NCBI RefSeq assembly: GCF_001187725.1
Contig: NZ_LGIQ01000013.1
Span: forward strand, 1-63,765
DNA length: 63,765 nucleotides
Direction: 5' to 3'
Origin: Brevibacillus reuszeri
GTDB taxonomy: Bacteria; Bacillota; Bacilli; Brevibacillales; Brevibacillaceae
The position numbers and the translations under genes are program-made. The notes below the pieces were generated by a model that did not search any database, was not told where the DNA came from, and saw only the letters and a program-made list of their open reading frames with translations. This document shows, one piece after another, positions 8,428 through 17,360 of the stretch (positions within the stretch are counted from its first letter, which is position 1; each line of letters begins with the position of its first letter).

Positions 8428-9504
8428 ATGCAGGAAAACACCAAAAGAAATCCGCTTTTTAGCGATGTGCTTCGCTTGGTCGCTCCTGGTACACAGCTGC
8501 GGGAAGGATTGGAGAATGTTTTGCGGGCAAAAACCGGCGGATTAATCGTCGTCGGTTACGGCCCGGAGATGAGGTCGATCGTCGATGGCGGTTTTTCCAT
8601 CAATTGTGATTTCTCTCCTGCCCATTTATATGAATTGGCGAAGATGGATGGGGCGATCATAGTAAGTGAAGACGCAAAAAAAATCCTGTATGCCAATACC
8701 CAACTGTTTCCTCCTGCCTCCATCCCTACCAGTGAGACAGGAACACGCCATCGGACAGCTCAAAGGACTGCCATTCAGACTCACTATTTAGTGATAGCAA
8801 TCTCTCAGCGTCGCAATGTCATCACTTTGTACCAAGGGAACTTCCGTTATGTCTTAAATGAAATAAGCGTCATCCTGGCAAAAGCCAATCAGGCTGTCTC
8901 CACCTTGGAGAAATACAAGGCCGTTCTGGATCAGACGCTGACCAATCTGGGTGCGTTGGAATTTGAGGAATTAGTAACGTTTCAAGAAGTTACTTCCGTT
9001 TTGCAACGAATTGAGATGGTATTACGTATTAAGACAGAGGTCTCCAAGTACATATGTGAGCTAGGAATTGAGGGAAGGCTAGTTAGCATGCAGATGGAGG
9101 AGCTTGTATCGAATATTGAAGAAGAAGCGCATATGCTCATTCGCGATTATTGTCGAGATGTGTCGTTTTCTCCTGATCATGTACTGCGTGACATGAAAAA
9201 ATTAAGCTCGGAAGAAATGTTAGAATTGCCCTCTTTTTTGCGTGTCCTTGGATACTCCGCAAACGTCAGTATGCTTGAGGAATCTGTTTCGCCAAGAGGA
9301 TATCGTATTTTACAAAAAATACCACGATTGCCCGTTTCCATCATTACCAACCTGGCTCTACATTTCCACAATTTGCCCAGGATTATGATGGCTACCATCC
9401 AGGAATTGGATGAAGTTGAAGGGATCGGAGAGGTTCGTGCAAGGGCGATCAAAGACGGTCTGAAACGGATTCAGGAACAAGTGTTCATTGACAGGCACAT
9501 TTAA
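8428..9504 (+). CDS. disA: Diadenylate cyclase / DNA integrity scanning protein DisA
   Basis: A 358-residue enzyme that makes c-di-AMP from two ATP and scans DNA for branched lesions, forming octamers. The DAC domain shows the catalytic DGA (residues 74-76) and the RHR motif (107-109). A long helical spine follows, and the C-terminal helix-hairpin-helix EVEGIGEVRARAI (about 330-342) binds DNA. The start follows GGGGCGAGGG. Cotranscription with radA, ten bases upstream, links c-di-AMP signalling to recombination; RadA is known to affect DisA activity. Confidence 0.95.
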   Translation: MQENTKRNPLFSDVLRLVAPGTQLREGLENVLRAKTGGLIVVGYGPEMRSIVDGGFSINCDFSPAHLYELAKMDGAIIVSEDAKKILYANTQLFPPASIPTSETGTRHRTAQRTAIQTHYLVIAISQRRNVITLYQGNFRYVLNEISVILAKANQAVSTLEKYKAVLDQTLTNLGALEFEELVTFQEVTSVLQRIEMVLRIKTEVSKYICELGIEGRLVSMQMEELVSNIEEEAHMLIRDYCRDVSFSPDHVLRDMKKLSSEEMLELPSFLRVLGYSANVSMLEESVSPRGYRILQKIPRLPVSIITNLALHFHNLPRIMMATIQELDEVEGIGEVRARAIKDGLKRIQEQVFIDRHI

Positions 9505-9556
9505 AGTAGATAGGATTAAGGCATTATTTGTATTCCACATTTGCCTAGGAGATGAC

Positions 9557-9576
9557 TTTCTTCTGGGCAGAAGAAA
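9557..9576 (+). other. Hairpin just before the pssA ribosome binding site
   Basis: Arms TTTCTTCT (9557-9564) and AGAAGAAA (9569-9576) form a perfect 8-bp stem with loop GGGC, ending three bases before the GGAGGT of pssA. There is no T run, so it is not a terminator. It could influence pssA translation or mRNA decay; this is inference. Confidence 0.4.
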
Positions 9577-9591
9577 TCAGGAGGTAAGTCT

Positions 9592-10320
9592 ATGTTCGTG
9601 AAATCGTTACCGAACATACTAACCGTAAGCAATTTGTTTCTGGGAGTTTTAGCAATTATTCTTGCGTTCCAAGGCGATCAATATGTCGATTATGCAGCCA
9701 TTACCGTCATAATCGGTATGCTGGCAGACGGATTGGACGGACGCGTAGCACGGATGCTGAATGCACAAAGCGAATTCGGCAAGGAGCTCGATTCCTTGTC
9801 TGACGTGATTACGTTCGGGGTAGCGCCAGCGTTTATCATGTACGTGGTCGTCCTGCAAGATTTTAACCTGCTCGGTATTTTCATTACCGCCATTTTTCCA
9901 ATCTGTGGGGCATTGCGCTTGGCCCGCTTCAATGTCCAAGCAGGAGTCCCAGGTTACTTCATCGGTTTGCCGATTACGGCAGCGGGTGGTGTGCTCGCAA
10001 CGCTTGCTTTGTATCACCAGGTATTCAATCCGGTGCTGCTCGCAGTAAGCATGCTGCTTCTTGCCTTTTTGATGGTATCCAAGGTCAAGTATCCGAACTT
10101 CAAAAAAGTGGGTATTCCCAAATCTGCTTACTGGATCACACCGATTATCATTGCGATTGTCGTTGTGGTAGCAATCAAGTATCCGCAGCAGTTTCCGAAG
10201 ATTGTCTTCTTGCCATTGGCGTTTTACGCATTGTATGGAATAAAAAAAAACGTTGACTTTCTCGTCAAAAAATTACGGAAGAGAAAGAACAAAGAAGAAG
10301 AATCTGTGCCATTTGAATAG
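9592..10320 (+). CDS. pssA: CDP-diacylglycerol--serine O-phosphatidyltransferase
   Basis: A 242-residue integral membrane enzyme that makes phosphatidylserine from CDP-diacylglycerol and serine, the first step to phosphatidylethanolamine. The CDP-alcohol phosphotransferase signature DG-x2-AR-x8-G-x3-D-x3-D is complete in the stretch beginning DGLDGRVAR (about residue 46 on), with Asp ligands for the metal. Several hydrophobic segments follow and the tail is strongly basic (KKLRKRKNKEEE). ATG follows CAGGAGGTAAGTCT. In B. subtilis pssA lies elsewhere, next to psd; here it stands between disA and yacL, so lipid synthesis has been placed in this locus. A strong terminator ends it. Confidence 0.92.
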   Translation: MFVKSLPNILTVSNLFLGVLAIILAFQGDQYVDYAAITVIIGMLADGLDGRVARMLNAQSEFGKELDSLSDVITFGVAPAFIMYVVVLQDFNLLGIFITAIFPICGALRLARFNVQAGVPGYFIGLPITAAGGVLATLALYHQVFNPVLLAVSMLLLAFLMVSKVKYPNFKKVGIPKSAYWITPIIIAIVVVVAIKYPQQFPKIVFLPLAFYALYGIKKNVDFLVKKLRKRKNKEEESVPFE

Positions 10321-10331
10321 ATGGCAGCAAC

Positions 10332-10362
10332 AAAAAACCCGCACATCCGAGTGCGGGTTTTT
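10332..10362. terminator. Terminator, likely bidirectional, between pssA and the reverse gene
   Basis: CCCGCAC (10338-10344) and GTGCGGG (10351-10357) form a perfect stem with a 6-nt loop, flanked by six As and five Ts, so it can work for pssA and, on the other strand, for the convergent small gene. Confidence 0.85.
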
Positions 10363-10414
10363 CATTTTTTTTGTGCAACTTTTTTGAGGGTTCGTTCGTA
10401 ATACGAGTGAAAGG

Positions 10415-10810
10415 TTATGAAAGGTTGAATACGCCCAGGGTGTTCAGTCTCTGCGATTCCTTTTCCAGTACGTCTTCCAGCTTGATGTCCGTAATATTGC
10501 ACAAGGCAGTGAGATAGAACAGGTTTTTTCCGAGCTCAGCTGTGACTACGTCGCGACAATGCTCACACAAGGGTCCGGAAAAGTGGGTATCCAGGTGAGA
10601 CTTGTTTTCCTCCAGGTTCTTGCTGGCATCATACGTTTGCTTCTTGGCAACCACTTCCACACAGCCACATTCGGTGATGGATTTGGTCAGTGAACGGTTG
10701 ATGCGGGAAGCCGTTTCCTGAACTTTGGACATGACGTCCAGTACGCTCCGATGTCTGATCAAAAGTTCCGAAACCTGCGTTTGAAAGTCGTCTACATTTC
10801 GATTGTCCAT
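10415..10810 (-). CDS. Uncharacterised small cysteine-containing protein
   Basis: A 131-residue soluble protein I cannot assign with confidence. It is mostly helical in character, with a CGC pair near residue 49 and a CEHC pair near residue 82, so metal binding is possible. The C-terminal part, from GKNLFYLTALCNI onwards, has the amphipathic look of MazG-type nucleotide pyrophosphohydrolase helices, but no clear catalytic EExxE motif is present. An in-frame GTG at 10819 is possible, but AGGGGTGA overlaps it and lies six bases before the ATG at 10810. It runs against all its neighbours and has its own 3' terminator. Confidence 0.75.
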   Translation of the reverse strand: MDNRNVDDFQTQVSELLIRHRSVLDVMSKVQETASRINRSLTKSITECGCVEVVAKKQTYDASKNLEENKSHLDTHFSGPLCEHCRDVVTAELGKNLFYLTALCNITDIKLEDVLEKESQRLNTLGVFNLS

Positions 10811-10931
10811 ATGGTTCACCCCTGCTTTAGGCTGTAGATATCGTCAAAATTTTCGCGCATTCGTTATTGCCATTATAAGAAGGGAGTCAGCCGTCTGTCA
10901 ATTTGCATCCAAAGAAAACGGGTGTTCGAGG

Positions 10932-11001
10932 TTGACGGGAAATTGACAACTATGTTAAAATTTTTGGCTATTTGACATGATAAAATCATTTTTGCTATAG
11001 T
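10932..11001 (+). promoter_or_regulatory. Promoter region of yacL-ispD-ispF
   Basis: TTGACA (10972-10977), an 18-bp spacer and TATAGT (10996-11001) make a near-consensus sigma-A promoter. A second possible one lies just upstream: TTGACG (10932-10937), 18 bp, TAAAAT (10956-10961). Confidence 0.7.
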
Positions 11002-11095
11002 GAGGGAAAGTGCCGATGAAGCATTTTAACCATTTGGAAAGAAATAGGGTTTTACTCAAAGCTTTACGTCTATATTAATAAAAGGAGGTGAAGGC

Positions 11096-12187
11096 ATGGT
11101 ACGCCGCATAGGAAAAATCTTTTTTGTTGTGGTTGGCGGTGGATTGGGGTACCAATATGGTGCTGACTTGTTTTCGATGCTCAATCCGCTTTTGAATTTC
11201 GGTGTAGTAGCTGGAACACAGTATATTGGTGCGGTACTTGGTGCCATCTTGTTCTTCTTTTTAGCCAATTGGTTATTAGATTATATTTTGAGAGTCGTTC
11301 GTTGGGGAGAAGAGACACTCGTCAAAATGCCAATTGTCGATGTTATGTTCGGAGCGATGGGGTTGATTAGTGGTCTTATTGTTGCCTTTTTATTATTCCT
11401 GCCCATCAGTAAAATTCCGATCCCACTAATAGGAGATCTTTTGCCGTTGGTTGTTTCCGGGTTGCTTGGCTATTTGGGTTTCCAAGTAGGTTTCCGCAAG
11501 CGGGACGAGATTATGTCCGTTTTTTCCATCGGACGCAAGGATAAGAAAAAAGACAATGCCACGAACAATGTTACGAACGTTGAAAACAAGATTCTGGATA
11601 CGAGCGTTATCATCGATGGACGCATTGCAGATATTTGCCGTACCGGCTTTTTGGAAGGTGTGCTCGTCATTCCAGGGTTTGTACTGGAAGAGCTACAGCA
11701 TATTGCTGATTCTTCCGATGTATTGAAGAGAAACCGTGGTCGCCGTGGCCTGGATATCCTGAACAAGATTCAAAAGGAAATGAAGGTCAAGGTTCAGATT
11801 TGGGAAGGCGATTTTGAAGAAGTATCCGAGGTCGACAGCAAGCTGATCAAGCTGGCGAAAGTGATGAACGGTAAAGTAGTCACGAACGACTTTAACTTGA
11901 ATAAAGTATGCGAGCTGCAAGGTGTAGCTGTTCTGAACATCAACGATCTGGCAAATGCAGTGAAGCCGGTCGTTCTGCCAGGGGAAGAAATGAACGTTCA
12001 GGTAATCAAGGACGGTAAGGAGCACGGTCAGGGAGTAGCCTATCTCGATGACGGTACGATGATCGTCGTGGAGGGTGGACGTGAGTATATTGGCAACGAT
12101 GTAGACGTCCTCGTGACCAGCGTGCTGCAAACTTCGGCAGGACGAATGATCTTCGCCAAACCGAAGCTTCTGGAAAGAGCGTTATAG
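11096..12187 (+). CDS. yacL: Membrane-anchored PIN/TRAM domain protein (YacL family)
   Basis: A 363-residue protein with about four membrane helices in the first ~140 residues, followed by a PIN nuclease-fold domain beginning ILDTSVIIDGRIADI (about 163-177), whose acidic residues fit a metal site, and a C-terminal TRAM domain (about 295-355) that typically binds RNA. Family members are thought to be membrane-linked ribonucleases, but the substrate is not known to me. ATG follows AAAGGAGGTGAAGGC. It is followed 21 bases later by ispD, in the conserved yacL-ispD-ispF order. Confidence 0.9.
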   Translation: MVRRIGKIFFVVVGGGLGYQYGADLFSMLNPLLNFGVVAGTQYIGAVLGAILFFFLANWLLDYILRVVRWGEETLVKMPIVDVMFGAMGLISGLIVAFLLFLPISKIPIPLIGDLLPLVVSGLLGYLGFQVGFRKRDEIMSVFSIGRKDKKKDNATNNVTNVENKILDTSVIIDGRIADICRTGFLEGVLVIPGFVLEELQHIADSSDVLKRNRGRRGLDILNKIQKEMKVKVQIWEGDFEEVSEVDSKLIKLAKVMNGKVVTNDFNLNKVCELQGVAVLNINDLANAVKPVVLPGEEMNVQVIKDGKEHGQGVAYLDDGTMIVVEGGREYIGNDVDVLVTSVLQTSAGRMIFAKPKLLERAL

Positions 12188-12208
12188 AGAGGCAGGAGAG
12201 GAAATATC

Positions 12209-12895
12209 GTGAGGACGGGTGTCGTAATCGTTGCTGCCGGTTCCGGTAAACGGATGGGTGGGCAACGAAACAAGCTGTGGCTACCGCTTGCAGGAGAGCC
12301 GATTCTGGCTCATACGGTGCGACTCTTTGCCGCTCATCAGGATGTGGATCAAATCGTCCTGGTCGTCAGTGAGCAAGATCACGCCGATGTGCTGAAGTGG
12401 CTCAAAAAAGAGGCGATCCGGCTAACAGTTGTACTGGGCGGAGCAGAGAGGCAGGATAGTGTGCGGAGTGGCCTGGGCGCACTTTCTGAAAACTGCACGT
12501 ACGTACTTGTTCACGATGCAGCCCGACCTTTTGTCACTCGCGAACAGATCAGCGATATGATCAGGAAGGTAGAGCATGATCAAGCGACGATCATGGCTGT
12601 TCCTGTCAAAGATACGATAAAAGTGGTGGGGGCCACAGGAATTGTGGAAGCAACCCCGGCGCGGGAAAGCTTGTGGGCGGTACAAACCCCACAAGCTTTT
12701 CGTATGTCATTGTTGCGAGAGGCGCATGAGGCGGCGCACCGTGCAGGTAAAATGGGTACGGATGATGCAATGCTGGTGGAATGGCTTGGTCATCCTGTGA
12801 CCATCGTGCAGGGAAGCTACGAAAATATTAAGATTACCACCCCGGATGATTTATGGTTCGGGGAAGAGATATTACGAAAGCGAAAGGGAGAGTAG
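12209..12895 (+). CDS. ispD: 2-C-methyl-D-erythritol 4-phosphate cytidylyltransferase
   Basis: A 228-residue enzyme of the MEP isoprenoid pathway that joins CTP and methylerythritol phosphate. The N-terminal nucleotide loop AAGSGKRMGG with the following Lys-rich stretch binds CTP. VHDAARPFV (about residues 102-110) and the later AVPVKDTIK (about 130-138) are typical. GTG 12209 lies after GGCAGGAGAGG. ispF begins two bases after its stop, so the two are translationally linked. Confidence 0.94.
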   Translation: MRTGVVIVAAGSGKRMGGQRNKLWLPLAGEPILAHTVRLFAAHQDVDQIVLVVSEQDHADVLKWLKKEAIRLTVVLGGAERQDSVRSGLGALSENCTYVLVHDAARPFVTREQISDMIRKVEHDQATIMAVPVKDTIKVVGATGIVEATPARESLWAVQTPQAFRMSLLREAHEAAHRAGKMGTDDAMLVEWLGHPVTIVQGSYENIKITTPDDLWFGEEILRKRKGE

Positions 12896-12897
12896 CT

Positions 12898-13371
12898 ATG
12901 CGTATTGGACAAGGCTTTGACGTACATCAACTGGTGGAGGGTCGTCCTTGCATCATCGGTGGCGTCACCATTCCCTATGAAAAAGGATTATTGGGTCATT
13001 CCGATGCAGACGTGCTCTTGCATGCTATCAGTGACGCCATTCTGGGTGCGATTGGAGAAGGAGATATTGGGCGTCATTTTCCTGACACTGATCCGGCTTT
13101 CAAGGATGCTGATAGCGTAAAGCTTTTGGAGCATGTATGGAAACTGGTCAAAGAACGCGGATACAAATTGGGGAATGTTGACGCTACGATCATCGCACAA
13201 GCTCCAAAAATGGCTCCTTACATACCGCAGATGTGCGAGGTTATCGCACGTGTGCTAGAGGCGGACGAGCTTTCCCAGGTAAATGTAAAGGCAACGACCT
13301 CAGAGAAGCTTGGTTTCACCGGCCGCGGAGAAGGAATTGCGGCACAGGCTGCATGCTTGCTTGTCAAGTAG
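12898..13371 (+). CDS. ispF: 2-C-methyl-D-erythritol 2,4-cyclodiphosphate synthase
   Basis: A 157-residue trimeric zinc enzyme that cyclises CDP-methylerythritol phosphate with release of CMP. It opens with the signature RIGQGFDVHQL, whose Asp and His bind zinc, followed by LGHSDADVLLHAI (third zinc ligand and catalytic residues). KATTSEKLGFTGRGEGIAA near the C-terminus is the substrate and nucleotide loop. ATG 12898 is two bases after ispD; upstream in-frame ATG 12853 lies inside ispD and adds no family residues. Confidence 0.95.
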   Translation: MRIGQGFDVHQLVEGRPCIIGGVTIPYEKGLLGHSDADVLLHAISDAILGAIGEGDIGRHFPDTDPAFKDADSVKLLEHVWKLVKERGYKLGNVDATIIAQAPKMAPYIPQMCEVIARVLEADELSQVNVKATTSEKLGFTGRGEGIAAQAACLLVK

Positions 13372-13458
13372 AGAGCCAAGGTGTAACATAAAGCCTTAGA
13401 AACATGTCACGATAGACAATTTTTTTACCCTTTTACATTCATAAGGATGGTGCTACCA

Positions 13459-14925
13459 ATGGCGAAAGAAATCCGCACCCGTTATGCGCCCAGTCCTACG
13501 GGGCATTTACACATCGGCGGTGCGAGAACCGCACTTTTCAACTATTTGTTTGCAAAACATCACGGTGGTTCGTTCATCGTTCGGATTGAGGATACGGACC
13601 AAACGCGGAATAAGGAAAATGCTGACGAAGAGCAGATGAAGAATCTGAAGTGGCTCGGAGTCGAATGGGTAGAAGGCACTGACCTTGGCGGGCCGTATGG
13701 GCCGTATCGTCAAATGGAGCGACTGGATATCTATCGTAAATATATTGATCAGCTTTTGGCTGAAGGCAAAGCTTACTACTGCTATGCCAGCAAAGAAGAG
13801 CTGGATGCTGAGCGTGAAGAGCAGCTGGCACGCGGTGAAACGCCACGTATTTTGGAAAAACACCGTCATGTTACAGAAGAACAGCGTATTCAATATGAAG
13901 CCGAAGGACGCATCCCGTCCATCCACTTTCTCGTGAAAGAAGACCGTGAATACGTGGTAGATGATATGATTCGCGGCCAAGTAACCTTCAATTCCAATGA
14001 GATGGGTGACTTTGTCATCTGTCGCCCGGACGGAATTCCAACGTATAACTTTGCCGTCGTGATTGATGACTACTTGATGAAAATCAGCCACGTCATTCGT
14101 GGGGAAGAGCATCTGTCCAACACACCTCGTCAATTGATGATTTATGAGGCATTTGGTTGGGAAGCTCCACTATTTGCCCACTTGGCGCTGATCCTGAATC
14201 AAGACGGCAAAAAAATGTCCAAGCGTGACGAGAGCATTTTACAGTTCATCGAGCAATATCGTGAGCTGGGCTTCTTGCCAGAGGCGATTGTGAATTTCCT
14301 CGTTCTGCTGGGATGGTCTCCAGGTGGAGAAGAAGAGATTTTCGGTATGGAGGATCTGATCAAGCTGTTCTCCGCAGACCGTGTCAGCAAATCTCCAGCT
14401 GTGTTTGATGCAACCAAAATGAACTGGATGAACAATTTCTATCTGAAGCGTCAGCCGCTTGAGGTGATTACGGAGATGTGCATCCCGCATCTGGTAAAAG
14501 CCGGCTTCATTGAGGAGTCTCTGACAGAGGAAAGACAAAGCTGGGTTCGCAGTATTGTTGGGCTCTACCAGGAACAAATGTCCTACTGTGCACAAATCGT
14601 TCCGCTTGCAGCTCTTTTCTTCCTAGACGAAGTGGTGTACGATGAAGAAGCAACCTTGGTGCTGAAGGAAGCACAGCTGCCAGAAGTTCTGACATCTTTT
14701 GTGAAACACCTGTCGGCCCAAGACGCATATAATGTTGATGTTATCAAAGCAGCGCTGAAAGAAGTGCAAAAGGAAACAGGTCACAAAGGAAAGGCATTGT
14801 TTATGCCAGTCCGTGTGGCAGCAACCGGTCAAGCGCATGGTCGCGACCTGGCAGAGACCTTGTATCTGCTCGGACGCGATAAAGTCATCGCGCGTACCAA
14901 TCAAGTGATTGCAAACGGAAAGTAG
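13459..14925 (+). CDS. gltX: Glutamyl-tRNA synthetase
   Basis: A 488-residue class I synthetase. HIGH is present as HIGGARTALFNY (about residues 17-28) and the KMSKS loop as KKMSKRDES (about 250-258). In Bacillales the enzyme is non-discriminating and also charges tRNA-Gln, later amidated by GatCAB; this is expected, not shown. In-frame ATG 13447 gives four extra residues, but AAGGATGGTG is spaced for ATG 13459, which yields the family start MAKEIRTRYAPSPTG. The gene is followed by the T-box that controls cysE-cysS. Confidence 0.95.
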   Translation: MAKEIRTRYAPSPTGHLHIGGARTALFNYLFAKHHGGSFIVRIEDTDQTRNKENADEEQMKNLKWLGVEWVEGTDLGGPYGPYRQMERLDIYRKYIDQLLAEGKAYYCYASKEELDAEREEQLARGETPRILEKHRHVTEEQRIQYEAEGRIPSIHFLVKEDREYVVDDMIRGQVTFNSNEMGDFVICRPDGIPTYNFAVVIDDYLMKISHVIRGEEHLSNTPRQLMIYEAFGWEAPLFAHLALILNQDGKKMSKRDESILQFIEQYRELGFLPEAIVNFLVLLGWSPGGEEEIFGMEDLIKLFSADRVSKSPAVFDATKMNWMNNFYLKRQPLEVITEMCIPHLVKAGFIEESLTEERQSWVRSIVGLYQEQMSYCAQIVPLAALFFLDEVVYDEEATLVLKEAQLPEVLTSFVKHLSAQDAYNVDVIKAALKEVQKETGHKGKALFMPVRVAATGQAHGRDLAETLYLLGRDKVIARTNQVIANGK

Positions 14926-14952
14926 GCAAGCGCCTCTTTTCTTGAATAAAAA

Positions 14953-15254
14953 GGCAATGCGACGATCAGGAGAAGTACAGCAGGGACACACGTCTACAGA
15001 GAGGATGGATAGGTGAGAGCCATCCGGCGTGACCTGTTTGGAAATGCGCCTGTGAGCAATGAGCTGAACGAGTCTGGCTGAAAAGAAGCAAGACGTCTAG
15101 TAGGTGACATCGGTGCCCCGCCGTTATCGGGTTGTTGAGCGAGATTGTCAGGGCTAATTCGATTGGATCAGCCATGTTCATGACAATCTAATCAGAGTGG
15201 AACCACGGTGAAACCGTCTCTGTCCTTTCGTGATGAAAGGCAGGGGCGTTTTTT
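14953..15254 (+). promoter_or_regulatory. T-box riboswitch, tRNA-Cys specific, upstream of cysE-cysS
   Basis: This accounts for the long gap between gltX and cysE. The Stem I apical hairpin GGATGG...CCATCC (around 15001-15024) holds the AGGTGAGA loop. The specifier loop on the 3' side reads GAAATGCG with codon TGC (15045-15047, cysteine), opposite AGAAGTA and between CAGG/CCTG helices. The T-box proper is AGAGTGGAACCACGG (15194-15208): its TGGA bulge pairs with a UCCA tRNA end, fitting the U73 discriminator known for tRNA-Cys. The terminator hairpin (about 15215-15248) runs into TTTTTTATTTTT. Uncharged tRNA-Cys would favour the antiterminator and switch on cysE-cysS. Confidence 0.88.
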
Positions 15255-15292
15255 ATTTTTGCAGGAAAATCAGGCAGGAGGTGCCACCAAAA

Positions 15293-15958
15293 ATGTTAGC
15301 ACAGATGAGAGATGACATTCGCGCTGTATTTGAACGAGACCCGGCTGCGCGCAGTACCCTGGAGGTCGTTATGACCTATGCGGGGCTGCATGCGATATGG
15401 GGGCACCGGATTGCCCACAAGCTGTGGAAGGCCGAATGGTGTACGCTTGCTCGTGTTGTTTCTCAGATGTCCCGCTTTTTTACCGGAATTGAGATTCACC
15501 CGGGCGCGCAGATCGGCCGAGGCTTGTTTATTGATCATGGGAGTGGAGTTGTCATCGGAGAGACTTGTGAAATCGGTGATAATGTAACGATTTATCAAGG
15601 GGTTACGCTCGGTGGAACCGGGAAGGAAAAAGGCAAGCGCCATCCTACGATCGGCAATGATGTGATTATTGCTACAGGGGCAAAAGTATTGGGTTCCTTC
15701 AAGATTGGCGATAATTCAAAGATAGGGGCCGGTGCTGTTGTCTTGCAGGAGGTACCGCCGAATTCGACCGTGGTAGGAATTAAAGCGCGCATCGTCATTC
15801 AGGATGGCAAGCGTGTAAAAAACGATTTGGATCATGTGAATATGCCAGACCCGGTAGCAGATACCATTCGTTTGATGCAAAAAGAAATTGATCAGCTGCG
15901 AGCAGAAATGGAACTTTTGAGGGAGGATAAAAAGAACAATGGGCATACAACTGACTAA
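15293..15958 (+). CDS. cysE: Serine O-acetyltransferase
   Basis: A 221-residue left-handed beta-helix acetyltransferase that makes O-acetylserine, the precursor of cysteine. The core shows hexapeptide repeats from about residue 65 (IHPGAQIGRGLFIDHGSG) to 145 with catalytic His/Asp. The C-terminal tail ends in a charged helix. ATG 15293 follows AGGAGGTGCC by nine bases; the next ATG (15305) is also in frame but badly placed. It is controlled by the tRNA-Cys T-box. The last 20 bases overlap cysS, indicating translational coupling. Confidence 0.94.
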   Translation: MLAQMRDDIRAVFERDPAARSTLEVVMTYAGLHAIWGHRIAHKLWKAEWCTLARVVSQMSRFFTGIEIHPGAQIGRGLFIDHGSGVVIGETCEIGDNVTIYQGVTLGGTGKEKGKRHPTIGNDVIIATGAKVLGSFKIGDNSKIGAGAVVLQEVPPNSTVVGIKARIVIQDGKRVKNDLDHVNMPDPVADTIRLMQKEIDQLRAEMELLREDKKNNGHTTD

Positions 15959-17345
15959 TACGATGACACGTCGAAAGGAACCGTTCGTAACATTGGAGCC
16001 AGGAAAGGTGAAGATGTACGTGTGTGGACCGACCGTGTACAACTACATTCATATTGGAAACGCCCGTCCAGCTATTGTTTTCGACACACTTCGCCGATAC
16101 TTGAAATACCGCGGTTACGAAGTGACGTTTGTACAAAACATTACAGATGTGGACGATAAACTGATCCGGGTCGCCAATGAAGAGGGAACGACTGTCAAAG
16201 AAGTAGCGGATCGGTATACCGATGCATTCAATGAGGATTTGCACTCCTTGAATGTACTGCCGCCAGATATTCAACCACGTGTGATGCAGACGATTCCTGA
16301 AATCATTGAATTCGTTGAAGGCTTAATCGAAAAAGGCTACGCGTATGAGAGTGAAGGGGACGTATACTTCCGCACGGGTCGCTTTCAGGAGTATGGAAAG
16401 CTCTCGCATCAACCGCTTGATGACCTGCAGGCAGGTGCACGAGTAGAGATCAATGAGAAGAAGGAGCATCCACTTGACTTCGTTCTGTGGAAAGCAGCAA
16501 AGACCGGCGAGGTTACCTGGAGCAGTCCTTGGGGCGAAGGGCGCCCGGGCTGGCACATCGAGTGCTCGGCGATGGCACTGAAGTTTTTGGGCGAGGAAAT
16601 CGACATCCATGCGGGTGGTACCGATCTAGTGTTTCCGCACCATGAAAATGAAATTGCGCAGTCCGAGTGCTTTACGGGAAAAGTATTTGCCCGCTACTGG
16701 TTGCACAACGGCATGCTTAATATCGACAACGAAAAAATGTCCAAATCACTGGGGAACTTCCTTTTGGCGCGTGACCTGACAGCGAAATTCGGTGGACAGC
16801 TCATTCGATTCTTCATGCTGCAGGGTCATTACCGCAACCCGATTAATTTTAGCGATGAACTGTTGGAGCAAGCAGCAAACGGTCTGGAGAGAATCACGAC
16901 AGCTTACACGAACCTCTCTCATCGTCTGGAAACGTCGCGGGACGAAGAACCTAACGGCCAAGCGGAAGAGCAATCAAAAATCATCAACGATCTGCGTGAA
17001 CGCTTCATTGCTGAGATGGACGACGATCTGAATACAGCGAATGCGATTACCGTATTCTTCGATATTGTAAAAGAAGCGAATCTCTACATGCGCCATCAAA
17101 ATGTAGGGACCAAAGAGATCACTGCCTACATGGAGCTTCTCGTGGAGCTGACTGGAGTATTTGGACTCGAGCTGAAACAGGAAGAGGAGCTTTTGGACAG
17201 TGAAATCGATGCACTGATCGTAGAACGTACAGAAGCACGCAAAGCACGCAATTTTGCCCGTTCGGACGAAATTCGTGATTTGCTCGCAGCCAAAGGAATT
17301 GTGCTGGAAGACACTCCGCAGGGTGTTCGCTGGCGCCGTAAGTAA
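15939..17345 (+). CDS. cysS: Cysteinyl-tRNA synthetase
   Basis: A 468-residue class I synthetase charging tRNA-Cys. The zinc-site Cys and HIGH-type motif lie in MYVCGPTVYNYIHIGNARP (about 26-44). Further zinc ligands lie in WHIECSAM and in the HAGGTDLVFPHHENE stretch (about 205-243). The KMSKS loop is KMSKSLGN (about 267-274). It starts inside cysE after GGGAGGATAAAAAG, so synthesis of cysteine and its tRNA charging are made from one T-box-controlled message. Confidence 0.95.
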   Translation: MGIQLTNTMTRRKEPFVTLEPGKVKMYVCGPTVYNYIHIGNARPAIVFDTLRRYLKYRGYEVTFVQNITDVDDKLIRVANEEGTTVKEVADRYTDAFNEDLHSLNVLPPDIQPRVMQTIPEIIEFVEGLIEKGYAYESEGDVYFRTGRFQEYGKLSHQPLDDLQAGARVEINEKKEHPLDFVLWKAAKTGEVTWSSPWGEGRPGWHIECSAMALKFLGEEIDIHAGGTDLVFPHHENEIAQSECFTGKVFARYWLHNGMLNIDNEKMSKSLGNFLLARDLTAKFGGQLIRFFMLQGHYRNPINFSDELLEQAANGLERITTAYTNLSHRLETSRDEEPNGQAEEQSKIINDLRERFIAEMDDDLNTANAITVFFDIVKEANLYMRHQNVGTKEITAYMELLVELTGVFGLELKQEEELLDSEIDALIVERTEARKARNFARSDEIRDLLAAKGIVLEDTPQGVRWRRK

Positions 17346-17360
17346 GGGGCCGAAGAAGGT

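Noticed and set aside
15230..15292. Upstream extension of cysE starting in the T-box
   Set aside because: It begins inside the T-box terminator hairpin; AGGAGGTG is spaced for ATG 15293.
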